The notes under the pieces: model-generated
What the model was told of the DNA's origin: nothing
Seen by the model: the letters and a program-made list of their open reading frames with translations, nothing else
Database searches by the model: none
Translations under genes and position numbers: made by a program
In this document: piece by piece, positions 13,601-24,557 of the stretch
How positions within the stretch are numbered: position 1 is the first letter of the stretch
Layout: each line of letters begins with the position of its first letter
Source: Prinsepia uniflora
Taxonomy: Eukaryota; Streptophyta; Magnoliopsida; Rosales; Rosaceae
Length of the DNA stretch: 64,000 bases
Reading direction: 5' to 3'
NCBI GenBank assembly: GCA_032719365.1
Contig: CM064876.1
Location: 61,747,864-61,811,863, forward strand

Positions 13601-14340
13601 CAGTGATTGTATGAGCAGGTGCTCTTAGCAATGGTTGGCTAGTGGAACCCTAGTATTGAGATGTGTGATCACTGCTGGGCTGGTATTCAATGTGTTCCAG
13701 TTACACCACTTGATTTTGACGGTATACGTACACTCAGGATGAGTGAATTGGTGGTCAGAGTAACCACGAGTAGCCTTGTGTGACTTGATCACACCGTGAT
13801 TTCCCAGCGTCTTGGTTCGCTGTGGGAGTCGGCGATTATGGACATTGAGATTATTTTGTGTCGCAGGATTGGGCTTGCCCTGCGAATTGGGATCATGTGA
13901 TTGATCTTACGCTACATTGAGGGTGATGTAGTACATGGTGTTGTCATTGATTAATCGATGGTTTGGGCTTTATCAGGGTGGTAAAGCTTAGTGATGACAG
14001 TTTGACTGATGGAGTCAGCATGGACTGACAAATGAGATTTGGCGACTCCCAATGGGAGCAAAGGTAAGGATATATTGGTAAAGGAAGGGAACCGTCTAGA
14101 TGAAGAAGTCAGCTAAATGGTTAGGCGATTTTATCGCGGATCAGGTGATCATTTCCACTCGAGGTGGTCGAGTGTTGTTGCTATTATGACGTATGACTGT
14201 GATGGGATGTCTGGGTACAGACGAGGCAGGTGTTGTCCTAGTATGTGGGTGTACAAGTGTACACAGATGTGTGAGCGAATTGTTTTCCACAAGGTGGTTG
14301 TTGAATAAAGAGATTGGTAATTTCGAGGACGAAATTCTTT

Positions 14341-14353
14341 AAGGAGGGAAGGT
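14341..14353 (+). other. Polypurine tract of element B
   Basis: AAGGAGGGAAGG lies immediately before the 3' LTR (TGTAACG at 14354) and should prime plus-strand DNA synthesis. The same tract precedes the 3' LTR of C and, on the minus strand, of A. Confidence 0.9.
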
Positions 14354-17229
14354 TGTAACGACCCGTCCCGAATATCGGGATTTAATAATATTTAATGGTG
14401 ATTTACTAATCTGGGATTAGTTGTGTGATTTCGGACGAATTGTGCAAAATGACCGTTTTGCCCCTGGGCGTGGGCAAAATGTTGACTTTTATTTCGGATG
14501 GTCAAATGGACTTTGACCGATGACCGTGATGTAGTTCGGGACGTCACGAGTTCATTGACAGGTGGCACGTTCGATTCCGACGTTCGTGGTGAAAGTTATG
14601 ATGTACGGAAGTTCAAGGGCGTTTTCGTAATTTGGACAAATGAAGGGGAAATGTTGACTTTTTGACCGGGATGTCCGATGGCCGAGGGCCAAGGACCGTT
14701 ACGGAAGTTTCGTCGATACGAATTCATAGACAAGCGGCACGCCGAAATCGGACTTCGTACGAGGAAGTTATGGTCAGAAACGTGGAATCGGGGAAATATA
14801 CGTCTCGGTAACCGTGTCGATTATTTTATTCTGAATTGGTGGTTGGAGGACACTTGGATGAGTGACAAGTGTCACTCATCCATTGGCTAGATTGGATCAT
14901 GTTCCACTAAATAATTAATTATGATTTTATTCCAACTTTAAATCCTAGCCATCCATTCCATTTAATCTTTAAATCCTCACCACTCATCTCATCTAATCTA
15001 TCTCCCTTCTCTCATTAGATAACATTCATCAAACTACATTCATCTTTATTCTTCTACAACCCGAAACCACCCATGCACCATTTTCTTCATTTCTCCATCT
15101 TTTCTCCATAACCCAAACTCACATATCACCACCATAATCATCAATGAGTGTGAGCGGGGTGTAACCGTGTATGATGATGAGAGCGGGACGGTTACGGGAG
15201 GACGACGGCGTGATGGTGGTTGACGACGGGGGAGTCGACCCGTGAGGTAAGAAAATATCCAAAAAATCCAAGTTTCGGTTTTGTAGGTTTTTAGCTAATT
15301 CTATGAATTGGGAAATATTTCTGGGCACTCTAGGAGCCTAATAGGATTGTTTTTGAAGGTTGGAATGGCCGGAAATGGCCGTGAACGGCGACGGAAACTC
15401 CGACCGCCATTGATGACGGATGAAGGTATGGTTTTGGACATTTTATTCCGTTTTAATTAACTAGAAAGATTAGAAATGAGATTAGGAACATATTGGGATT
15501 AAAATGGGATGAAATGGACCTAAAATGGACCTTGAACTAGTCCAAAAACGGAGAAAACCCGACGGTGAACAGTAACTGTGAATAGTAACTGGTTCAGCTG
15601 GAATTGGTGACGATGAACAGTAATTTGAGCCTTCTTGGGGCGCGTGAGGGCTCGTGAACAGTATTTTGAGAAAGTGTTCAACATATGAAATCTTCTATTC
15701 GATGTAACGAAGATTTTGGGACTGGTCTCGTGTCAATCGGACATCGTTTCGATAGTTTTCGGGGTGTCGGAAGGTTTAGGGTCGGTTTAAAAATAGTTAA
15801 AAGTTCGGGAAAATTACGGGGCTTTGGTAGGAGGTTAATTAATTAGTTAGTAACCTTCTATTAAAATTTGGACAGGTTTGGGAGTCCCGGTGATAGCGAT
15901 TGGCTCGGGAGGGCCTATGGCACGCATATCGAGACGCTCGGTTAAACGGTCTGTGAGTGGACATTGGTTTCATAAATTCGATGCATGCATAACTGTTTTA
16001 TGATTGTTATAATTATGATTAAATGATTTACTTTGGATATCGGTGAATTTTAAATGATTTCACGTATTTCGAGGTAAATTACGTATTTGCACGAAAACCG
16101 AGATTTTCTGGATTTTCACCGATTTCCATAAATGTGGTTGAATATGATTTCATGAAACGGTTACGAACTTGAATAAAGTAAAATCGGGCCGGGGGCCCAG
16201 TTGAACTATGAAATCGGGCCAGGGGCCCAGTTAACATGTGGATCGGGCCAGGGGCCCAGTTAACTTGTGAAATCGGGCCAGGGGCCCAGTTGATTTCTAC
16301 ATGTGATTGCGGGTCGGGGACCCTAAAATGGAATTGAATAAATGTTTCCTGGTTTACATTTTATATATGTTCACATGCTGAAATCTATAAATGGTTTTGA
16401 TGATGTTTCGGTCATGGCACGTTTTACGGTTTTGGGCATGAGACCCGTTTGATGAAATGTAACGATCGGTTCGGATTTTACCTATGTATACCTATATGTT
16501 TTGCATGTGGATATCGATAAAATGTATTTAGTACTGCACTGTATAGATCCTTCCATATTATATTGTCTCCTCCGGCGAGGTACCCCGGAGAGGTCACGGA
16601 CGTCTAGTACGTCCAGCGTCTATGACGCTAAGCATCGGGGATGCTGTACCCGAACGGGGTTCGGGGAATGAACTCGGAAATTGAGACCCGAGTGGCACGC
16701 GTAGCCTTGTGATTGTGACCTTATTGACGTCAGGGACGTCAGACATCAGGGATGTCGGATTGGAGTGTATAGTGCAGTGGCTAAAATAATGGTTATGGTT
16801 TATATTATATGCCTTATGGTTCATATTACTGGATTTATGAAATAACTCTTGGATTTACTTTTGGAAATTGAAACTAGGCTTGGGTTTCCGGGCTAAGGCC
16901 CTAATGGTTATTTCTAAATAAATATGGGATTATTGGTTTTGGTGCATGCATATGATTTTACTGAGGGGCATAAATGTCTTATAAATGTTTTAAACAGACT
17001 TGTTTATTTTCGTCCACTCACAGTTTTTGTTTTCAATGCCCTTCAGGTTGATTCCGGATACGACTGCAGCAGAGACTTGAGCATCGCACACCTCCTCCAT
17101 CGATCCTTACGCACTCTGGAAGCCCGTTTGGGCAATGGCAATCGGTTATCCCTTGTCTGACGCCTCTTGTCAGACGGGAGCACGTCACATTCCATGGTAA
17201 TCCCGGGGGGATTGGGATGGGTCGTGTCA
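14354..17229 (+). repeat. 3' LTR of element B
   Basis: The LTR is 2876 bp and almost identical to 7810-10684, with one single-base insertion near 15904. It keeps two perfect GGGCC-AGG-GGCCC units where the 5' LTR has GAGCC and GGGACCC, so the 5' copy seems to have gained G-to-A changes. The palindrome block recurs from 16598. The LTR ends TGTCA at 17229, followed by the target duplication ATTTT. Confidence 0.93.
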
Positions 17230-17234
17230 ATTTT

Positions 17235-17330
17235 ACACCGTCCGTCCAATTTTTCTTAACTAATCCCCGATTAGTCATTTAAACCATAATTAATTAATAT
17301 ATAATCCCGATATTCGGAACGGATCGTTAC
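17235..17330 (-). repeat. 5' LTR of element A, outer segment
   Basis: This is the remaining outer part of the A 5' LTR after the B insertion. It matches 1316-1415 in the 3' LTR. It stops at GTTAC (17326-17330), where solo LTR D was inserted. The terminal A base of the LTR reappears at 20732 after the duplicated GTTAC. Confidence 0.88.
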
Positions 17331-20300
17331 TGTAACGACCCGTCCCGAGAACCGGGATTAGCAAAGTGATTAGTAAAGGATTAGTGTGCCTAATTGGTGT
17401 TTAGTTGGTTACTTTTGGTCGGTTAGGGTTGAATGACGATTTTGCCTTTAGAATGGGCAAAAGTTGACTTTTAGTTCAGACGGTCAATTGGGCATTGACC
17501 GATGACAGTGACGTATTTTGGGACGTCACGAATCCGTAGACAGGTGGCACGCCCGATTCCGACATCCGAGGAGGAAGTAATGATGTTTGGAAGGTCGAGG
17601 GTACTTTCGTAATTTGGTTATAATAGGGGGAAAAGTTGAATTTTAGCACGATCGAGTTTTTACGTGTAGACCGAGGACCGTTTGGTAGCTCTCGTCGTCC
17701 TGAGTACAACGACAGGCGGCATGCCGTCATCGGACGTCGGACAAGTGAGATAGGGGTCTAGAACGGAGAAGGGTAAAATGGTAATTTCGACATTTAGGGG
17801 TAATTTGGTCTTTCAGCACATTGGGATTTGTGTGCAACCGGATTTGGACACCTGGGAGGCTGGGATTGGAGATGTTTGGGCTAAGTCCACAGGGAGAGTG
17901 ACACCTAGCTTATTCCTAGAGGTTTCCAGCCTTTTCACGATTAAACTACCTGTTTATTTGTGTTGGTTTAAACGTGCAAGGAGAGAACAGAGAGACTGAG
18001 ACAGAGGGTAATTGATCAGTTCTCAGGGTGTGTGAGTCTTGTGCTTGAGTGTGTGTGTGATCAGAGGGAAGCTAAGAGTTAAGTGAGAGTTACTGGTGGT
18101 TGTTGAAGTGGAGTGGGACAGAGGGGGAGGAGGACCACCGTGGGCGGTGGTTTTCAAATTTGAGAAACAGAGAGGGAGGTGTGAATGTAAATCCAATCTC
18201 CCTAAATTCCCATCAATTGTATCTGGTGTGTGAAGAACAAATGATTAGGAAGATGAGAGTAACTTACTGGGCTTGACGTCGAGGTTTGAGAAGGATGATA
18301 AGGTAGGTTATCGTACTTTTCGATTTGGAATTCAAAAATGGTACTTAGAGATTTATCGTCTGTTTTGTTGTTTTGACGGTTGAATAATGTTTCTTGAGCT
18401 TCCAGAGTTTGTTTGGGACAAAAATCAAGGAGGTTAGTGGCCGGAATCAAAGAACACGATGAAGGAGCAGTGGTCCGATTTTCATCGATTCGGGAAGGTA
18501 AGAAGTTGGTCTGTAATTGGTGATTTTATTAGCTTAGTCGATTAGAGTGAATATGAAGAAGCTAAAAGAATGAAAAGAAGGAAAAACCGGATGAAATTGA
18601 ATGAAAACCGTGAACGGCTGGACCGGACCGGTTCGAACCAGGTGAACCAGGGTCACCTGAGGTTGACGACGACACTGTTCACGGGCGTGGGTCTCAAGCG
18701 CAGAAGCTTCTAGACGCGCGTGATAGCGCGTGAGGGGTAGTTTGGGAAATCTTCCAACATGACTTTTAAATTAATTAATGTAACGAACATTTTGGCACTA
18801 GTTTCGAGACGATCGGATATCGTCTCGATATGTTTCGGGTTGTCCGAAGGTTTTAGAGCTCGGTTAAAAATAGTTAAAAATACGGGAAAATTATGGGGCT
18901 TTAGTATGACCTTTGTGAAGTAGTTAGTGACCTTAGTATGATATTTGGACAGGTTCGGGGAAGCCGAGGATAGTGGAATGGCCGGGAATGGCATAAGTGC
19001 GCGTGTATCGAGGCGACGTCAGAATGGTCTATGAGTGGACTTTGCTTTCTAACTCTTGATGCATGCATATATGTTTTTTATACATGATTCTATGATTTGA
19101 TTTATGATTGTGATGGTTTACGGTTTTGCACATTTTTCGAGGAAAGGACGATTTTCACGTTTTACGAGGTTTGATAAATATCGTGATTTGAACCTGATTT
19201 AATGGTTGATTTCGGGATTTGAAATACGGTTGGATTTCAAAGAAAGTAAAAGGATTTTGGAAAGTATTTTCGGGCTTGAGGCCCAGTTCAAAAGTGGTTT
19301 TCGGAAATGTGATTTCGGGTTTTTGAATCAGAATTCCGGATGACGATTCGGGATTTGATTCGGGACTTGAAATGGATTCCGGGTTTGGGTTCGAAATGAT
19401 TATTCCGAATGTCGTCTTACAGAATGATGGTTGCGGACTCGGATCTGGAAAGGAGACGAATATGATTCTGGATTTGGATTCGGAATGACGGTTCTGGATG
19501 CCGGAAGGGCATCAGACCAGTGGTTTCAGATTCATATTTGAATATGGAAATGGAAAATGGTTTTCAAATGGTTTGGATTGGATTTGCTGAATCTGGATAT
19601 TGGTTTTAAAGACCCGGATATTATGATTGACGGGGGACGGGCCCGGATTGGGTTTAAAAACCCGGATTGAGTTTAAAGACTCAGGAGTTTAAAGACTCGG
19701 ATATATTGATATTTCCCCCGTATGCCTGTTGAGTTTAAAGACTCGGAGTTTAAAGACTCGGATTATTGAGGCCTGGTTATTGAGTTTAAAGACTCGGGAG
19801 TTTAAAGATTCGGATAGATCCAGCAAGTTCGATGGATGAGAACGTGGCTTTATATGTGTTAGGATTTCACTGAGACTTGATGATGTTTTGGGCTGTGGCC
19901 TGGATGAAATGGTTTTTCGGTGGTTTCAGGCTGAGGCCCGGGATTTGAGAAAGAAAGAAAATGTGTTCGGTTTTCGTACATGGTTTTATGACATGAAATT
20001 AATATGCATGCATTGGTTTTGGAACGGAGGGTATAAATGTACTTGTGTTTTCTGTTAACTGTTTTTAAACTTATACTTTATTTTTGTCCACTCACAGTCT
20101 TTTCGTGTTTTCGATACCCTCCAGGTTGTTGCGGCACGGGCTGTTGATCGACAGAGACGGAGACATCACACGTACGTTCCACAGTAGACATCACACGTAC
20201 GTTTCACTGAGATGTGATGATGATGGTTTATAACAATGGTTTTATGAGGTTTTGGGCAGTGGCCAGGATGAAACGGTTTTTTGATGGTTTTGGGCTGAGA

Positions 20301-20726
20301 CCCGGGATTTGAGAAAAAGAAAAATGTGTTTGGTTTTTCGTACATGGTTTTATGACATGAAATTGATATGCATACATTGGTTTTTAAAACGGAGGGTATA
20401 AATGTATGTGTTTTCTAATAACTGTTTTTGAACTTAAACTTTATTTTTTGTCCACTCACAGTCTTTTCGTATTTTCGATACCCTCCAGGTTGTTGCGGCG
20501 CGGGCTGTTGGTCGAGAGAGTCAGAGGCATCACACGTACGATCCATAGTAGACTTTGCGCGCTCTGAGAAGTTTGGACGATATTGTGACGTTCGGTTCAG
20601 AAATCCCTTGTCCGACTTACGTGTCACACGGAGGTTGAACGTCCGTTTAGCCTTCGTGTCATGCGTAGGTCAGACGGGAGCAGGGTTTAGTCCCTAACCC
20701 TGGGGGATTAGGGGTGGGCCTTGACA
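17331..20726 (+). mobile_element. Solo LTR D of a related element
   Basis: The sequence starts TGTAACGACCCGTCCCG and ends CTTGACA at 20726. It is flanked by a perfect 5-bp duplication GTTAC (17326-17330 and 20727-20731). No primer-binding site or internal region follows, so it is a solo LTR of about 3.4 kb left by LTR-LTR recombination. It shares the terminal sequence and the TGAGTGGAC (19032-19040) and GTCCACTCACAG (20086-20097, 20450-20461) motifs with B and C. It differs in its middle, which has GAGTTTAAAGACTCGG repeats at about 19660-19815 and a tandem duplication of its 3' part. Confidence 0.9.
19860..20550 (+). repeat. Tandem duplication of the 3' module in LTR D
   Basis: Two diverged copies of about 340 bp lie at roughly 19865-20205 and 20206-20550. 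Each holds a GGGCTG...GGCC stretch, an RY-like ATGCAT, an upstream GGGTATAAATGTA box, GTCCACTCACAG, then CCCTCCAGGTTGTTGCGG and CACACGTACG. B and C have this module once. Boundaries are approximate. Confidence 0.8.
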
Positions 20727-20732
20727 GTTACA

Positions 20733-21174
20733 ATTAGATCCTATCGAAGATATTGAGGATTCAAAGTTTGATATTTTGGATTGGTGGAAAATGATAGGTG
20801 TAGCCAAATATCCAATCTTATCCCGAGTTGCACGAGATGTGCTAGTTATACCCGCTTCAACAATAGTTTCGGAGTCTTGTTTTAGCACCAGTGGAAATGT
20901 AATTAATTCGTATAGGAGTTCATTGAGCCCTGAAGTTGTGGAGGCATTGATATGTACTCAATATTGGCTTTTGAGTATTAATGTTGCATTACATTTGGAG
21001 CCGAGTGTTGAAGAAGTGGAGTGTTATCATGCTCTTGGACAAGGTAATTGTTGTATCTTTTTATTATTTCAAATACATTTGTTTGTTATTAATTGTAAAT
21101 TTATGTAGATAATTAACTTTGCTTGTGTCTCATATGTAGAAATGGCAAATGGTCGTGCTAAGATGCCTCAATAG
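20733..21174 (+). pseudogene. hAT transposase, C-terminal part with dimerisation domain, interrupted by element A
   Basis: The plus frame running through 20776 encodes a hAT C-terminal dimerisation domain. Visible landmarks are LDWWK, YPILSRVARDVL, SESCFSTSG and SSLSPEVVEALICTQYWL, as in plant Ac-like and RICESLEEPER-like proteins. The frame is open back to the A junction at 20732. A likely small intron (21044-21139, GT/AG) links LGQ to a short last exon that ends at the stop 21172-21174. The N-terminal part is separated from it by at least 20.7 kb of inserted retroelements and lies left of the window, so the gene is broken. It probably belonged to a hAT transposon whose A+T-rich 3' end follows. 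Confidence 0.85.
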
Positions 21175-21539
21175 TCCAATCCTTGAGACTTCCTGCCTTG
21201 TTGATTTTTTCAAGGTGTTTTTTCTACTATTTTTTTCAATTGGATGGTTTGGTTTTGTAACCTTACTGTTTTTATTGCTTGTAATGGACTTTTTCTATTC
21301 GATTTTGATACTTGGATAATTTTATTGTTTGTAATAGACATTCTATGTTGGATTTTGATGTCTTGATGATTTTGTTGTTTATAATGGACATTTTAGGTTG
21401 GATTTTGATGTCTTGATGATTTTGTTATTTGTAATGGACATTGATTAGTTGTAATGAATATTGATTAGTTGTAATGTACATTAATTAGGTTGTAATGGAC
21501 ATTAATAGGTAATAAATATTGATTATTGTATAAAAGTAC

Positions 21540-21770
21540 AAAAAAAAAAATCGATTTTTAGAGAAAACCGAACCGGTTCACTCCTAATTTGAATCGAAAA
21601 AAACGATTTTACCCGAAACCAAACCGAACATTTTGATTTCGGTCCTAGTCGGTTTTTTGAAGGAAAACCGAACAGAACCAAAATCGGTTCCCCAACTGAT
21701 TCGGTTTCTATTTCGATAAAAAAATCGAACCGAAAAATCGATTAACAGAGCTAGTTGGGAGGAGTTGGGT
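21540..21770 (+). repeat. Likely subterminal region of the hAT element
   Basis: Many short copies of AACCGAACCG and its complement CGGTTCGGTT occur here, the subterminal pattern common in plant hAT elements. The segment lies about 0.4 kb after the transposase stop. I could not fix the exact terminal inverted repeat; an end near AACAGAGCTAG (about 21743-21753) is possible. Confidence 0.45.
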
Positions 21771-23060
21771 TTAGAATTTAGGGTTCAATTCACTAAGTTT
21801 CGACGGTAAAGTTACTATAAGATATATATATATATAGTGACTGGACTTATAAAAGTATTTTAAGTGTCCCTATTTTTTAAGGGCAATCAGCTTATAGGTT
21901 CTTACTAACATATAAATTTATTAAAAAACTTGCATATATAAAAATTAAATTCATAGGTCCTTTGACTAGTCAAAGAACTATATAATTTAAAATAAACCAT
22001 ATTTTTTATATAAATTACAACTAATGACATCCAATTGTGAACTAGTCCAGCAACAATCTAAAAAGCACTTATCAAAATTTATCATGATTTCAACATCACT
22101 TTTTTTTAAAATTATTATTATAAGATTATACTGAGGATTATGAAAACATTACTCATATTTATAAAATTTTCCACCAATATCTATTACCACCCCCTCCTCC
22201 CCTTCAAAAAAAATAAAAAATTATACCCTACCGTTGAACATGTGGAATTTATTGCTTAGAAATTTTGTTTAGGGACTTTTGAATAAAAAAATTGAGATAA
22301 TGTCTTATTTTGTTTAATATACAAGTATTAAAGGTTTTAAATAAAAGTAAAAGTTGTTAAGGATGTAACAATTTTTTACTCATTTTTTAATACATTTTTC
22401 CAAACAACCTATTTTAATCAATTTTCCTTATTTTTTTTGTAGTTTGCTATCTACTCGTTAGGGGTAGCATGTCCCTGGACAGCTCAGTTATCAATCGCTT
22501 TAATGCCCTACTTAATTATAAGATACTATGCTTGTCAATTTTTTTTTTTAAAAGAATTTAGTATAAGTTTTTATGGCTAAATGATTCAAATATATGTGAA
22601 ATTGATTTCGAAATTCAGATTAGATCATTTGTATAAACTATATATTAATTTTTTTTTATATTAAATGAATATGGGTATGCCATGGTATTCAAAATTATTG
22701 TACTAAAACCATATTGTTTATGATTGGTTCGGCATAGGTTTTTTTTTTTTTTTGGACAATTGGTTCAGCATAGTTTGGTAACGGTTTTACGAACACTAAA
22801 CTTTGACATGGAATCAGCACTATGTGTCGTAACACGACATGATATGACTTCCATTTTTGGGTTTCATATGCTCATAACGGATACAAATACATAAAACATA
22901 TATAAGTAAAATTTACAAGAATAAAAGTGAAAACTTGAGTAAACTACAATGATAAAACTGTCATTCAAAAAAATATATATAAATTAAACAAAGCTTTTTT
23001 TTAATGGGCAATACATAATTTCACATAATAAATTTGATTAAATACAAAAGCTAAATTGTA
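21771..23060. other. AT-rich intergenic stretch
   Basis: I see no gene or structured RNA here. The stretch is AT-rich with several poly-T and poly-A runs (for example near 22740). Confidence 0.6.
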
Positions 23061-23065
23061 GGAAA

Positions 23066-23640
23066 TAATTAGGGTGGGCACGGTGTGGTTCGATATAGAT
23101 ATTGACAATATTCAAATCAAAACCGTTAAAACTTTAGCGGTTTGATACTGTTTAGATTTTTTAAAATTAGAAATAAAATTGTTTCGATGCAAACCGTTAG
23201 TAACGGTTTGGTTTGGATCAAAATCGTTTAGGAATAAAAAATAAAAAATCAAGGAGAAAAAAAAAATCAATACTAAAAATTTTATATATTAAACTTGCTA
23301 AAAATTGAATTGCAAATATTATCAATATATTAAGATTTATCAAACAAACATTACTATTTAATAATTTTTTATATACTCATATATGGGTATGCATGTATTT
23401 ATATGGATATATCTAGGTATCATTTTATTTTTATTATTTTTACTTTGTATTAATAATAGATTTAAAAATTAATATATTTCTTAACGATTCAGTTTGTATT
23501 TAACAGATTTTTAAAATAAAAATTTAAATCCAAACCGTTAATAATAGAACAGTTTGGATTCTCAAACTATTTGATTTTTATACTGTCAAATCTAAACCGC
23601 TGAATAAATAATAATTTGAAACGAATTAATTGACAATTTT
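23066..23640. mobile_element. Possible non-autonomous hAT-like element or remnant
   Basis: It begins TAGGGTGGGCACGGTG, a form common at plant hAT ends. It carries repeated AACCGTTA and its complement TAACGGTTT through 23120-23600. No transposase and no clear matching right terminus were found, so it may be truncated. Confidence 0.35.
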
Positions 23641-23759
23641 AACTTAGAAATAATAATACATAAATAAAATTGGTAAGGTGGTCATAATAAAGTTTATTAA
23701 ATACCGGAGCTAACCTCAGCCGCAGTATCAATTGAACGGCCCTGATCTAACTGAAGACC

Positions 23760-24557
23760 CATCGAAGAAGAAGAGAGAGAATGGGGAGATGACATAACAT
23801 TACGACCTCACTCATTTATCATTTCCGCACAATCTATGAAAAACAATCTGAGAAAATCGAGCAACGCTTCGCCTTCTCAAGGTTCTAATTTTTTTACTCA
23901 ACTTTTTATTAAGGCTTTGCATTTTTGGTCTTTATGGATTTTGTTGATTGCGATAAATCTGAGGTTAGTGTTTGTTTTTGTTGCTACAAGTTTCAATTTT
24001 TTGGCTTTTTAGTTTTTGTATATTTGTGCTTCTGTTAATTCAATTTGCAAATTAGGTTTTCCTTTTGTTTTACTGATATTTGAGCTGGTTAAAGTTCTGA
24101 TCTTGGTTATAATTTTGCTAATTCTTAGTATTTTGACGATGGAATTACCGATTGTTAAGGTGCAATTTGACTGAATACTTTTTATTAGTATTTGAATTTG
24201 GAAATTGTAAGCTTTCAAAAAGGTATTGGATTGAAAAAGTTAATTGTAGAAATGGATATTATTTTGGCAGATATAATGTATCTGAACAGTTAATCTTTCT
24301 AAGAAATATATAATTGAATCCAATTAAATAGTCTTAATTATAGGATTGTGTTTCAGTTTTTTATATGATATCATCAAATTTGAACTTGTCCTGTTTCAGA
24401 CTGTTTGATTTAATGGTTTTGAAACAGGTGGCTGACCTTGAACGCTGACTGACTCCATTTTGGATCTCCCTATGTCACTATGCTCAGATAATCCTTGATG
24501 ATTGAGTAGCTCAAGGACGTGATTTGTTGTGTTTACAATAAGATCTTGTTAGAGAAG
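23760..24557 (+). promoter_or_regulatory. Probable 5' UTR with intron of the RHC1A-type gene
   Basis: A plausible untranslated first exon near 23760-23881 ends CTTCTCAAG before GTTCTA. A T-rich stretch follows with candidate acceptors at 24399 (TGTTTCAG) and 24427 (GAAACAG) upstream of the coding exon. The exact transcription start is not visible. An intron in the leader would explain the 0.8-kb gap between the pyrimidine-poor exon-like block and the start codon. Confidence 0.45.

Larger units (their letters stand above)
10685..14353 (+). mobile_element. Non-coding internal region of element B
   Basis: This is 3669 bp without recognisable retroviral domains on either strand; the longest plus-strand ORF is 123 codons (12338-12709). 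It begins with the primer-binding site and ends with TTTCGAGGACGAAATT, then the polypurine tract AAGGAGGGAAGGT at 14341-14353. A degenerate repeat of a CTAGTNTGGATNTTCGTGTG-like unit lies at about 11615-11760. A block of degenerate TTCGGATTCGG repeats lies at about 13080-13290. It is clearly related to the internal region of C (53332-56613). Confidence 0.88.
7810..17229 (+). mobile_element. Complete LARD-type LTR retrotransposon B
   Basis: The element is 9420 bp with 5' LTR 7810-10684, internal region 10685-14353 and 3' LTR 14354-17229. It starts TGTAACG and ends TGTCA. It is flanked by a 5-bp target duplication, ATTTC at 7805-7809 and ATTTT at 17230-17234, with one mismatch. Removing it restores the A LTR sequence that is seen uninterrupted in A's other LTR near 1315. 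The two LTRs (2875 and 2876 bp) differ at roughly 15 positions I could spot, many of them C-T or G-A, so the insertion is recent. No gag-pol is present. It is a non-autonomous element that keeps its cis-acting signals. Confidence 0.93.

Noticed and set aside
17310..17345. Head-to-head LTR starts (GATCGTTAC next to TGTAACGACCCG) suggesting an inverted LTR pair or circular junction
   Set aside because: The GTTAC duplication at 17326-17330 and 20727-20731 shows that solo LTR D simply inserted at the end of A's minus-strand LTR.
24519..24557. Upstream in-frame ATG for the RING-H2 gene
   Set aside because: The 13 extra residues (MICCVYNKILLEK) match nothing in the family, whose members start at the MSSSRNTHWC block.
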